Origin: UBA1181 sp963619325
Lineage (GTDB): Bacteria > Bacteroidota > Bacteroidia > Bacteroidales > Paludibacteraceae
Direction: 5' to 3'
DNA: 14,264 nt
NCBI GenBank assembly: GCA_963619325.1
Contig: CAVEVQ010000042.1
Coordinates: forward strand, 1 to 14,264
This document shows positions 7,121 to 14,200 of this stretch, one piece after another. The notes below the pieces were generated by a model. The model saw only the letters and a list, made by a program, of their open reading frames with translations. It was not told where the DNA came from and did no database searches. A program made the position numbers and the translations under genes. Numbering within the stretch: the first letter of the stretch is position 1; each line of letters opens with the position of its first letter.

Positions 7121-8284
7121 ATGAATAATATTGAAAAAAAAGATAACAGTGTTGCTAAATATGGGATGTTTGCCATCATCATATTAGCGGTTCTGCTGCT
7201 TACTTTGGGAATACTGAAACTCTCGTCGTACTTGATTGAGAGTAATGGTGGACATAACACGTCTGTTGATACGCTCTCTGCGCCGACTTTAGACAATGTT
7301 ACGTTCCTTCATCCCAATTATCTCTATTTATTGTTGTTGCTCATTCCTCTTATTGGGTGGTATATCTACCGAAGAAAGAGATTGACAGCCAATCTGCAAA
7401 TTTCAACGACATCTGCATTTCAAGGTGTGCCTAAGAGTTACAAATACTATTTGTTGCACGTCCCATTCGCACTTCGTCTGGTAACTATTGCAATGATAAT
7501 CATTGTGTTGGCTCGTCCTCAATCGTCGGATAGTTGGTCAAATAAGAATGTGGAGGGGATTGACATTGTCATGGCAATGGATGTGTCGGGTAGTATGATA
7601 GCGGAGGACTTAAAACCGAATCGTTTAGAGGCAGCTAAAGCGGTGGGAGTTGAATTTGTCTCCTCTCGTCCGAATGACAATATTGGTATTGTGGTGTTCG
7701 CGGGGGAAAGTTTCACGCAGAGTCCGCTGACAACAGACAAGCCTGCCCTTGTTGGACTGATGAATGGCATTTCGGAAACGATGATTGATGAAGATGGAAC
7801 AGCTATTGGTATGGGGCTAGCCAATGCGGTGAACAGAATCAAGGATAGTCAAGCGAAGTCAAAAGTCATTATTTTGTTGACGGATGGTTCAAACAATAGG
7901 GGTGAGATTGACCCTCTGACCGCTGCTGAATTGGCGAAAGCCTACAATATTCGTGTTTACACGATTGGTGTGGGAACAAAAGGACAGGCTCCCTATCCGT
8001 TTAAGACTGTGTATGGAATACAACGCCAGATGATTCCTGTAGACATTGATGAAGCCACCTTGAAGGACATTGCACAAAAGACTAATGGAAAGTATTTTCG
8101 TGCTACCGATAACAAGTCGCTTAAAGCCATCTATAGCGAGATTGATCAGTTGGAGAAAACGAAAATTTCGGTTACTGAGTATAGTAAGAAAGACGAAAGG
8201 TATTTCCCGTTTGCTATAGCTGCGATTGTACTATTACTTTGCGAGGTTCTGCTCCGTAACACTATTTTGCGACACATTCCGTAA
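7121..8284 (+). CDS. batA: BatA, membrane von Willebrand A protein with unusual N-terminal extension
   Basis: BatA is an inner-membrane aerotolerance protein with a large von Willebrand A domain. Usual BatA proteins are about 330 residues and begin at the segment that here reads TFLHPNYLYLLLLL (61-74). This one has 60 extra residues before it, with an extra membrane helix at about 15-35. There is no start codon at the usual position (GTT ACG TTC), and the ATG at 7121 follows the upstream stop by 6 nt, so the extension is real. Other helices lie at about 63-82, 114-131 and 361-380. The MIDAS is complete: DVSGS (154-158), T227 in DGTAIG, and D255 in LLTDGSNN. The domain between helices 3 and 4 should face the periplasm or the cytoplasm depending on the added helix, which changes the helix count from three to four. 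Confidence 0.93.
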   Translation: MNNIEKKDNSVAKYGMFAIIILAVLLLTLGILKLSSYLIESNGGHNTSVDTLSAPTLDNVTFLHPNYLYLLLLLIPLIGWYIYRRKRLTANLQISTTSAFQGVPKSYKYYLLHVPFALRLVTIAMIIIVLARPQSSDSWSNKNVEGIDIVMAMDVSGSMIAEDLKPNRLEAAKAVGVEFVSSRPNDNIGIVVFAGESFTQSPLTTDKPALVGLMNGISETMIDEDGTAIGMGLANAVNRIKDSQAKSKVIILLTDGSNNRGEIDPLTAAELAKAYNIRVYTIGVGTKGQAPYPFKTVYGIQRQMIPVDIDEATLKDIAQKTNGKYFRATDNKSLKAIYSEIDQLEKTKISVTEYSKKDERYFPFAIAAIVLLLCEVLLRNTILRHIP

Positions 8285-8344
8285 GGTGATGTAGGAGATG
8301 TTTAGGAAGTAGATTGATTATCAAAAAGATGAAAGGAACTGATT

Positions 8345-9370
8345 ATGTTATTTAGATTTGCCAATCCGCAATACTTATATCTGTTGGTACTCGTGCCAGT
8401 CATGTTAGGGCTGTTTGCGTATGCGAGAGAACGCAGAAAGAAGCGTTTGGAACAGTTTGGTGATAGTGAATTGCTTAACGGCTTGATGCCAGGCGCATCG
8501 AGTGCGAGACAGCATTTGAAATTTTATATTCTTTTGGTGGCTTTGTTAGCACTCATTTTCGTTGCTGCTCGACCACAGTTTGGATCAAAATTGGAAACAG
8601 TCAAGAAGAAGGGTTTGGAGGTGATGGTGGCGTTGGATATCTCTAATTCAATGTTGGCAGAAGATGTCCAACCCAATCGTTTGGAGAAGTCAAAACGGAT
8701 GCTTTACAAGTTGTTGGACGGCCTCAATAACGATAAGTTCGGTGTGATTATTTTTGCGGGGCATCCCTATACGCAGTTGCCTATAACGACGGACTATTCG
8801 TCTGCTAAGATTTTCATTTCGTCCATTCAACCTGACATTATCAAGCAACAAGGTACGGCTATTGGCGCAGCATTGGAGATGGCAAGTCGCTCGTTTTCTG
8901 AAGAGAATGTAGACCGTGGTCAGGCGATCATCGTCATCACAGACGGAGAAAACCATGAGGACGATGCTGTAAGCGTGGCCAAGCAAATAGCAGAACGTGG
9001 CATACAGGTCAATGTGATAGGTATAGGAAAACCCGAAGGCTCTCCGATTCCTGTGCCAGGTTCGAATGGATTCAGAAAGGATAAACAAGGAAACACAGTC
9101 GTTTCGAAATTGAATGAAAATATGTGTATGGAGATTGCCCAGGCGGGCAACGGCACATACGTTCGTGCTGATAACACTAATAATGCGATGAAGGTGATTC
9201 AAGCGGAGTTGGATAAAATCTCAAAAAGTGATGTGGAGTCGAAAGTTTATTCTGAATATAACGAGCAGTTCCCTCCGATTGCATGGGTTGCTTTGGTGTT
9301 GCTCGTAGTTGAAATCTTTATCTTAGAGCGTAAAAACGGTTTATTCAAGAACTTCAAATTGTTTGAATAG
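8345..9370 (+). CDS. batB: BatB, membrane von Willebrand A protein
   Basis: A 341-residue paralogue of BatA with the usual family length. It starts with a membrane helix at once (FANPQYLYLLVLVPVML, 5-21), has a second at about 58-75 ending in the shared ARPQ motif, and a C-terminal helix at about 312-328. The MIDAS is intact: DISNS (98-102), T171 in QGTAIG and D200 in VITDGEN. Unlike BatA there is no N-terminal extension. The gap to batA is 60 nt and holds only short out-of-frame start codons. BatA and BatB are thought to act together with MoxR in the membrane; the client is unknown. Confidence 0.94.
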   Translation: MLFRFANPQYLYLLVLVPVMLGLFAYARERRKKRLEQFGDSELLNGLMPGASSARQHLKFYILLVALLALIFVAARPQFGSKLETVKKKGLEVMVALDISNSMLAEDVQPNRLEKSKRMLYKLLDGLNNDKFGVIIFAGHPYTQLPITTDYSSAKIFISSIQPDIIKQQGTAIGAALEMASRSFSEENVDRGQAIIVITDGENHEDDAVSVAKQIAERGIQVNVIGIGKPEGSPIPVPGSNGFRKDKQGNTVVSKLNENMCMEIAQAGNGTYVRADNTNNAMKVIQAELDKISKSDVESKVYSEYNEQFPPIAWVALVLLVVEIFILERKNGLFKNFKLFE

Positions 9371-9378
9371 AAACAAAT

Positions 9379-10275
9379 ATGGGAAAAATTGATTTGAACA
9401 AAACTGAAATAATTGCAGTCAGTGTGGCAGGGTCTGTCTTGCTCATCTTGCTGATTTTGTTTTTCTCGAATACAGATAAGCTATCATTCTATCAGATAGG
9501 CGACTATATCAACAGTGGAAATGAGAAGTTTGAGGAAGGAAAGTTTGATGATGCAAAGATTAATTATGTTGGTGCTTTGAATGTTGACTCTACGAGTAGT
9601 GGAGCTCTTTACAATAATGCCAATGCGGACTATAGAATCGGGAAGTATGAGATGGCTGATAAGACATTGAAGAAGGCTATTAATTCCACTTTGAAGACAA
9701 CCACTTCGGAGGATGAGAAAAATCTCGTTTCTAATATGTATCACAACAAGGGAAATGCAGGTATGAAGCGACTCACTCCGTTAGACTCTATTGTTATGAC
9801 CAATGAAATGATAGAGAAAGCGGAGGCAGCTGGGCAAGACGTCAATCAAGTGAAACAGCAGTTTTATCAGTCTTTACAGGAGAATCTAAAAACAGTTCAG
9901 TCGCCAATAAAAGACTACAAGGAATCTCTAAAGAGTGCGCCAGAAAACGACAGTACGCGTTTCAATCTTGCTATGGCGCAAGACTACGAGAAGAAGGTTG
10001 CCGCAATTCTTCAAAGCATGACTCCTCCAAGTAATGGTGGTCAAAATAATAATGACGACAAAAAGAATGATCAAAAGGAAAAGGACGAACAGCAGCAACA
10101 ACAACAGCAGCAAGAGGAGAAAAAAGACGAGCAACAACAACAAGATAAGAATCAAATGTCAAAAGATAACGCAGAACAGATTCTGAAAGCGTTGGAGCAA
10201 CAAGAGCAAGACCAACAGAAAAAACGCAAAGTAAAAGCGCAAGACTCACGCTTCCAAACAGACAAAGATTGGTAA
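9379..10275 (+). CDS. batC: BatC, TPR protein with Gln/Glu/Lys-rich tail
   Basis: A 298-residue membrane-anchored TPR protein. One helix at about 10-30 follows a short N-terminus. TPR-like repeats run from about 37 to 102 (GNEKFEEGKFDDAKINYVGAL then YNNANADYRIGKYEMADKTL), with a third region near 185-200 (SAPENDSTRFNLAMAQ). The tail from about 218 to 286 is low complexity, rich in Gln, Glu, Asp and Lys, with eight glutamines in a row at 238-245. The protein ends in KDW, as many BatC proteins do. TPRs suggest it binds other Bat proteins. It starts 8 nt after batB. The start at 9379 is the only ATG ahead of the membrane helix. Confidence 0.9.
   Translation: MGKIDLNKTEIIAVSVAGSVLLILLILFFSNTDKLSFYQIGDYINSGNEKFEEGKFDDAKINYVGALNVDSTSSGALYNNANADYRIGKYEMADKTLKKAINSTLKTTTSEDEKNLVSNMYHNKGNAGMKRLTPLDSIVMTNEMIEKAEAAGQDVNQVKQQFYQSLQENLKTVQSPIKDYKESLKSAPENDSTRFNLAMAQDYEKKVAAILQSMTPPSNGGQNNNDDKKNDQKEKDEQQQQQQQQEEKKDEQQQQDKNQMSKDNAEQILKALEQQEQDQQKKRKVKAQDSRFQTDKDW
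10090..10144 (+). repeat. CAR (CAA/CAG) glutamine codon repeat in batC
   Basis: Within batC, eight glutamine codons in a row mix CAA and CAG, and a second run of four or more follows after a Glu/Lys spacer. The codons are mixed, so it is not a pure trinucleotide repeat and should be fairly stable to slippage. It encodes the poly-Gln part of the BatC tail. Confidence 0.7.
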
Positions 10276-10315
10276 GCCAGGTTGGTTGAGGAGCAACAAT
10301 GATTCTATTTTTTTG

Positions 10316-10323
10316 TAATTTTG
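10316..10323 (+). promoter_or_regulatory. -7 box of an internal promoter ahead of batD
   Basis: TAATTTTG is a perfect match to the Bacteroidetes -7 consensus TAnnTTTG, and it is followed by CA as in many strong promoters of this group. No TTG is found 19-21 nt upstream; the nearest TTG is at 10286-10288, giving a 27-nt spacer. Transcription from here would begin near 10330, ahead of the ATG at 10350, and supports that ATG over the in-frame ATG at 10299. Confidence 0.55.
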
Positions 10324-10349
10324 CACAGAATTTGAGTACGAAAACAGAA

Positions 10350-12203
10350 ATGAAAAAAACTTTATTATTTCTTATCACGTTAACGCTCTCCTGCGTTTAT
10401 GCGATGGCAGGTGGAGACGTTACTTTTAAGGCAAGCGCACCGGGAACTGTCGCTATGGGACAGCAGTTCCGTCTGCAGTTTGATATACAGAACGCTAAAC
10501 CAGAGGATTTTCAAGCTCCAGACATGAGCAATTTTACGGTCTTGATGGGTCCGAGTGTCAGTTCTGGGAAATCCGTATCTATCGTCAATGGATCTGTTAG
10601 TACTACCGAAAACGTCGCCTATACTTATGTTTTGACGCCAAGTAAAGAGGGTACGTTTACCATTTCACCTGCGCGCTTTACTTTGAATGGCAAAAAGATT
10701 ATGTCTAACGCTTTGACAATCAAGGTAGTGGCGCAACAAAGTGGATTTCAGCAAGGTTCTGCAAATTCAAGACAGCAGGTACAGTCTTCTAATACAGGAA
10801 TTTCAGATTCCGACCTCTTCTGTGTTGCTGAATATGATAAGAAGAATGTCTACGAGCAAGAGCAGATTCTCACGACTATCAAACTTTATCACAAAGGAAA
10901 TGTTTCCGGCCTTGATAATATCAAATTGCCTGAATACAAAGGATTTATTGCGCAGGAAATAGAGGTTAAGGATGAGGAGAGAAATGTGGGTATTGAATCG
11001 TACAATGGTCAACGCTACTACGTTTATATATTAAAGAAGGCTATTCTTTTCCCTCAAAAATCTGGGTCCATAGAGATAGAACCAGGAAAAATGACGGTTG
11101 TGGCGGAAATTCAAGTCAGACCAACCCGTCGTAGCAGCAGTATTTGGGATATGGACGATTTTTTTGGCACAACGCAGCGTGTCAAGAAGGATGTTAACAT
11201 AAAGGGAACGAAAATAGAGGTTAAGCCTTTGCCAACGCAAGGACGCCCTGCTGATTTCAACAACGCTGTGGGTTCTTTCAAAATGGAGTCGTCCATCAAC
11301 TCGACGGAGGTTAAGACCAACGATGCGATAACACTCAAGATCAAGATTTCGGGTTCGGGAAACATTAAATATGCAAAAGAACCGGAGTTGGATTTTCCAA
11401 GTGACTTTGAGGTGTATGACCCTAAAGTAAACACGAAGATTAACGCTACCAAGAACGGAGTCAATGGCTCAAAGGAGATCGAGTATCTTGTAATTCCACG
11501 TCATGCCGGGACATACGAGATTCCTTCAAAATCGTTCTCTTACTTTGACCCTAAAACAAAGAAATACACAACTCTCAAAACGGAGGCGTACAGTATTAAA
11601 GTAGAGAAGGGTGAAAGTTCTGGGGCGGAAAATGCACCAGTCGTATCGAACTATAACAATAAAGAGGATGTCAAATACTTGGGTAAAGACATTCGTTTTA
11701 TCAATGCGAAGGACACGAGAATAGACAAGGAGCAAAAGCCGTTTTTCGGAACGGTGAGCTTCTATCTGTGGTTCATTATTCCGTTGTGTATCTTCTCGAC
11801 ACTCTTTATTCTGTACAGGAAACAGTTGAAGGAGAATGCGAACCTTACGCTTGTAAAGAATAAACGAGCCAACAAACAAGCGACAAAACGCTTGAAAAAG
11901 GCACAGCAACACTTATCAAAGAATGAGTCCGAAGCATTCTATGAAGAAGTCTTGAAATCTTTATGGGGTTATACAAGTGATAAACTCAACATACCAGTTT
12001 CTGAACTTAATAATGACAATATAGAGACTCAGCTTACAGAACATAAGGTCTCTGAAAATGTTGTTAAAGAGTTTATGGATGTGTTGAACACATGTGAATA
12101 CGCACGGTTCGCACCATCATCGGACAGTCCTGCGGCAATGGACGAACTTTACCGAAAGGCGGCTGATGTGATTGGTACATTGGAAGATCAAATAAAGAAA
12201 TAG
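10350..12203 (+). CDS. batD: BatD, oxygen-tolerance family membrane protein
   Basis: BatD is a large periplasmic protein held by one membrane helix. I start it at the ATG at 10350, not the in-frame ATG at 10299, because MKKTLLFLITLTLSC followed by VYAMAG is a clean signal peptide only from there, and the 51-nt stretch in between carries a promoter box. The product is 617 residues. From residue 21 there are repeated beta-sandwich segments with BatD features, such as VTFKASAPGTVAMGQQFRL and NNAVGSFKMESSIN. A TM helix at about 470-489 is followed by a basic cytoplasmic segment (RANKQATKRLKKAQQ) and a helical domain (to 617) that ends in DELYRKAADVIGTLE. The length fits the family. It follows batC by 74 nt. 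In Bacteroides the Bat proteins have been linked to aerotolerance; the exact function of BatD is unknown. Confidence 0.9.
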   Translation: MKKTLLFLITLTLSCVYAMAGGDVTFKASAPGTVAMGQQFRLQFDIQNAKPEDFQAPDMSNFTVLMGPSVSSGKSVSIVNGSVSTTENVAYTYVLTPSKEGTFTISPARFTLNGKKIMSNALTIKVVAQQSGFQQGSANSRQQVQSSNTGISDSDLFCVAEYDKKNVYEQEQILTTIKLYHKGNVSGLDNIKLPEYKGFIAQEIEVKDEERNVGIESYNGQRYYVYILKKAILFPQKSGSIEIEPGKMTVVAEIQVRPTRRSSSIWDMDDFFGTTQRVKKDVNIKGTKIEVKPLPTQGRPADFNNAVGSFKMESSINSTEVKTNDAITLKIKISGSGNIKYAKEPELDFPSDFEVYDPKVNTKINATKNGVNGSKEIEYLVIPRHAGTYEIPSKSFSYFDPKTKKYTTLKTEAYSIKVEKGESSGAENAPVVSNYNNKEDVKYLGKDIRFINAKDTRIDKEQKPFFGTVSFYLWFIIPLCIFSTLFILYRKQLKENANLTLVKNKRANKQATKRLKKAQQHLSKNESEAFYEEVLKSLWGYTSDKLNIPVSELNNDNIETQLTEHKVSENVVKEFMDVLNTCEYARFAPSSDSPAAMDELYRKAADVIGTLEDQIKK

Positions 12204-12243
12204 CACAGGAGAAGAATCATAAAGAGATTAAAAAGTTCAATAG

Positions 12244-13008
12244 ATGAAACGATATATTTCCATTCTATTTTCGATAGCAATATCGTTGCTATTTACATTA
12301 GACATGTCGGCTGCTAATTCAAAAAGAATGTCAGAGGCCAACAAACTTTATTCGGCAGAAAAATATGCTGAGGCAGACAGCCTTTACACTTCCATATTGC
12401 AGGAAGAGGGAGTTTCTGCAACTCTGTATTACAACTTGGGTAATGCCAAATACAAACAAGGTGAGATTGCCTCTGCTATCCTTAATTACGAGAGAGCCTT
12501 GAAATTGGATCCCAACAATGAGGATGTCTGCTTCAATTTAGAGATGGCAAAAATGCAGACGACGGACAAAATAGAAGAATTGGACAAATTTTTCCTCTCA
12601 GAATGGAATAAGTCTCTGCAGGGCATTTTCAGTTCAAATGGATGGTCCAGACTTGCCATTGTTTGTTTTCTGTTAACTTTAGGTGGAGTTGCGCTTTATT
12701 TCTTTGGAAAGCTAATTACTCTTCGCAAGTCTGCTTTCTTTGCAAGTATTCTTACTGCTATTATCTGTATAGTCTCGATAACCTATGCTAAGAGACAGAA
12801 AGATGAGCAACTATCACATGATACGGCTATTATCTTTGCTCCATCAACGACGGGAAAAGGATCCCCAGATGAGAGCGGAACTGATCTTTTTGTCCTCCAC
12901 GAAGGGACAAAGGTAAAGGTGAAAAGCTCACTTAATGGATGGGTTGAAATTCAAATGGCAGACGGAAATGTCGGTTGGATTCCGGAGAAAGATTTAGAGA
13001 TTATATAA
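12244..13008 (+). CDS. batE: BatE, TPR and SH3-domain membrane protein
   Basis: A 254-residue protein with a signal peptide (about 1-23), TPR repeats at about 27-107 (ANKLYSAEKYAEADSLY, YYNLGNAKYKQGEIASAILNYERAL), two close membrane helices at about 136-157 and 165-182, and a C-terminal bacterial SH3 domain at about 192-254 (WVEIQMADGNVGWIP). The TPRs face the periplasm, and with two helices the SH3 domain should face the periplasm too, where it could bind the wall or a Bat partner. It is the last gene of the Bat operon, 40 nt after batD, and a terminator follows the stop. Confidence 0.92.
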   Translation: MKRYISILFSIAISLLFTLDMSAANSKRMSEANKLYSAEKYAEADSLYTSILQEEGVSATLYYNLGNAKYKQGEIASAILNYERALKLDPNNEDVCFNLEMAKMQTTDKIEELDKFFLSEWNKSLQGIFSSNGWSRLAIVCFLLTLGGVALYFFGKLITLRKSAFFASILTAIICIVSITYAKRQKDEQLSHDTAIIFAPSTTGKGSPDESGTDLFVLHEGTKVKVKSSLNGWVEIQMADGNVGWIPEKDLEII

Positions 13009-13019
13009 GACAATGAATC

Positions 13020-13048
13020 AAGGTGCGATGATAAGTCGCACCTTTGTT
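13020..13048 (+). terminator. Intrinsic terminator at the end of the Bat operon
   Basis: AAGGTGCGA at 13020-13028 pairs perfectly with TCGCACCTT at 13036-13044, with a 7-nt loop. The following tail is T-rich but broken by a G at 13046 (TTTGTTAT), so it may be only partly efficient. It begins 12 nt after the batE stop codon. Confidence 0.75.
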
Positions 13049-13074
13049 ATCTCTCTTTCTTCAGAAAAATTTAA

Positions 13075-13082
13075 TACATTTG
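13075..13082 (+). promoter_or_regulatory. -7 box of the DUF3127 gene promoter
   Basis: TACATTTG matches the Bacteroidetes TAnnTTTG box exactly and is followed by CAC. No TTG lies at the standard distance; a TTG at 13044-13046 is 28 nt upstream, inside the Bat terminator. The ATG at 13108 is 26 nt downstream, so the mRNA leader is short. Confidence 0.55.
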
Positions 13083-13107
13083 CACACTCAAAAATAATAA
13101 TATAAAG

Positions 13108-13521
13108 ATGGACTTTACAGGTAGAATCATAGCAGTGCTTCCATTGAAATCAGGAACAAGTGCAAAAGGAACGGCTTGGAAATCACAAGACTATGTGTTG
13201 GAATACAATGACAATGGATCTCCTTACACACGCAAGGTCGTTTTCAACGTCTTCGGCGATAGCATAGATCAATTCAATATACAGAATGGGGGTGAGTATA
13301 CTGTTAGTGTTAATATTGATGCTCATGAGTATAATGGACGTTGGTTTCCAGATATTCGTGCATGGCGTGTTATGCCTGCTCAAGGTGAATATAATCAGGC
13401 TATGGGTCAACAATCTCAATCCCCGATTGGTGCACCTTCGATGCCTAACGGAATGAAGACGCCAGAGCCGTTCAATGCGAATACGCAGCCCGCAGATTCA
13501 ACGAGCGACCTCCCTTTTTAA
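13108..13521 (+). CDS. DUF3127 OB-fold protein with SSB-like acidic tip
   Basis: A 137-residue soluble protein. The N-terminal 92 residues match the DUF3127 pattern: MDFTGRIIAVLP, VFNVFGDSIDQFNIQNG, VNIDAHEYNGRWFPDIRAW. The fold is expected to be an OB barrel like that of single-strand DNA-binding proteins. A Gln/Pro/Met-rich flexible stretch (95-130) leads to the final residues DLPF, which copy the C-terminal tip through which SSB recruits repair and replication enzymes. It has its own promoter and terminators on both sides, so it is a single-gene unit. A role in ssDNA binding is inferred; it is not the main SSB of the cell, and its function is not known. Confidence 0.88.
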   Translation: MDFTGRIIAVLPLKSGTSAKGTAWKSQDYVLEYNDNGSPYTRKVVFNVFGDSIDQFNIQNGGEYTVSVNIDAHEYNGRWFPDIRAWRVMPAQGEYNQAMGQQSQSPIGAPSMPNGMKTPEPFNANTQPADSTSDLPF

Positions 13522-13540
13522 TTGACGATATATACTATGA

Positions 13541-13571
13541 CGAGCGGACTACTCTTAGTTCGCTCGCTTTG
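13541..13571 (+). terminator. Intrinsic terminator after the DUF3127 gene
   Basis: CGAGCGGACTA at 13541-13551 pairs with TAGTTCGCTCG at 13556-13566 (11 bp, one G-T pair) around a CTCT tetraloop, followed by a short CTTT. The T tract is weak, but the stem is strong and sits 20 nt after the stop codon. Confidence 0.7.
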
Positions 13572-13595
13572 GTTTATTCTCAAAATCGACCGTCT

Positions 13596-14117
13596 ATGAG
13601 AATAACTGAACGATACAAGGGCATCATAGATTGGTTTGAGTCCAATATGCCAGACCCTAAAAGTGAGCTCAATTTCACCACCCCTTTTGAGGCGTTGGTT
13701 GCTGTTATGCTTTCCGCTCAATGTACGGACAAACGCATCAACCAGGTGACTCCGGCTCTCTTTGAGCAATTTCCAACTCCAGAAATTATGTCGAAGAGCA
13801 GTGTTGAGGAATTGCTTTCTTTCATACAAACAGTGTCTTATCCTAATGCAAAAGCGGAACATTTGTTGGCGATGGCACAGAAGATTACGAAGGTTTTCGG
13901 CGGAGTCGTCCCCGATGATTTCGAATTGCTTCAGACTTTGCCGGGCGTTGGACGAAAAACAGCCAATGTGGTGTGTGCAACGGTTTTTAATCAACCTGCT
14001 ATGCCTGTGGATACTCATGTTTTCAGAGTCTCCCATCGTATAGGACTCTGTACACCAACAGATAAAACTCCTTTTGATGTAGAAAAGAAACTATTGCTGT
14101 CCGCTAAAACTTTTTGA
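13596..14117 (+). pseudogene. nth: Endonuclease III, 3' end lost at an IS junction
   Basis: Endonuclease III removes oxidised pyrimidines and cuts at abasic sites in base excision repair. The ATG at 13596 (MRITERYKGIIDWF) fits the family start; an upstream in-frame TTG at 13569 lies just after the terminator stem and is unlikely. The helix-hairpin-helix LPGVGRKTANVV (115-126), the catalytic lysine K121 and the catalytic aspartate D139 in PVDTHVFR are present. The product is only 173 residues against about 210-225. It stops after EKKLLLSAKTF, so the HHWLI...GR-x-C segment and all four cysteines of the [4Fe-4S] cluster are missing. The sequence after the stop does not restore the family motif in any frame, and an insertion sequence begins there. 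The cut product is probably unstable or inactive. The unbroken part is free of frameshifts, so the loss looks recent. Confidence 0.9.
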
Positions 14118-14128
14118 ACCCGCAAAAG

Positions 14129-14180
14129 ATAGGGCTGGATTCCTCGCCTGGAATTCAGCCCTATTTGTTACTTTTGTTTT
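14129..14180 (+). terminator. Strong hairpin terminator between nth remnant and transposase
   Basis: ATAGGGCTGGATTCC at 14129-14143 pairs with GGAATTCAGCCCTAT at 14150-14164 (15 bp, one G-T pair) around a 6-nt loop. A T-rich tail follows (TTGTTACTTTTGTTTTT). It ends any transcript coming from nth before it enters the transposase, a common way for an IS end to shield its own gene. Its position suggests it belongs to the IS. Confidence 0.75.
14169..14176 (+). promoter_or_regulatory. -7-like box ahead of the transposase
   Basis: TACTTTTG matches TAnnTTTG. The sequence 20 nt upstream lies in the hairpin loop and shows no TTG, so only half of a promoter is seen. It lies 24 nt before the transposase ATG. 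Confidence 0.4.
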
Positions 14181-14200
14181 TGCACATAAAAAAAGCAACG

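Noticed and set aside
8690..9202. 170-codon open frame on the minus strand inside batB
   Set aside because: It is fully antisense to a well-supported gene, its product has a Cys/His/Arg-rich composition typical of antisense frames, and it shows no recognisable domain.
10090..10144. Possible phase-variable trinucleotide tract in batC
   Set aside because: The glutamine codons mix CAA and CAG, so there is no long pure repeat, and a change of unit number would stay in frame.
9928..10378. Leucine/valine-rich minus-strand frames opposite the batC tail
   Set aside because: They are the antisense reading of CAA/CAG/GAA repeats, which gives false hydrophobic runs; not real membrane proteins.
13518..14036. 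172-codon open frame on the minus strand over nth
   Set aside because: Antisense to the clear nth reading frame, with no motif and no start signal; it also runs across the nth start and the preceding terminator.
14100..14128. Frameshift in nth instead of a true truncation
   Set aside because: No frame after the stop resumes the family sequence (HHWLI, cysteine cluster); a hairpin and a transposase start follow directly.
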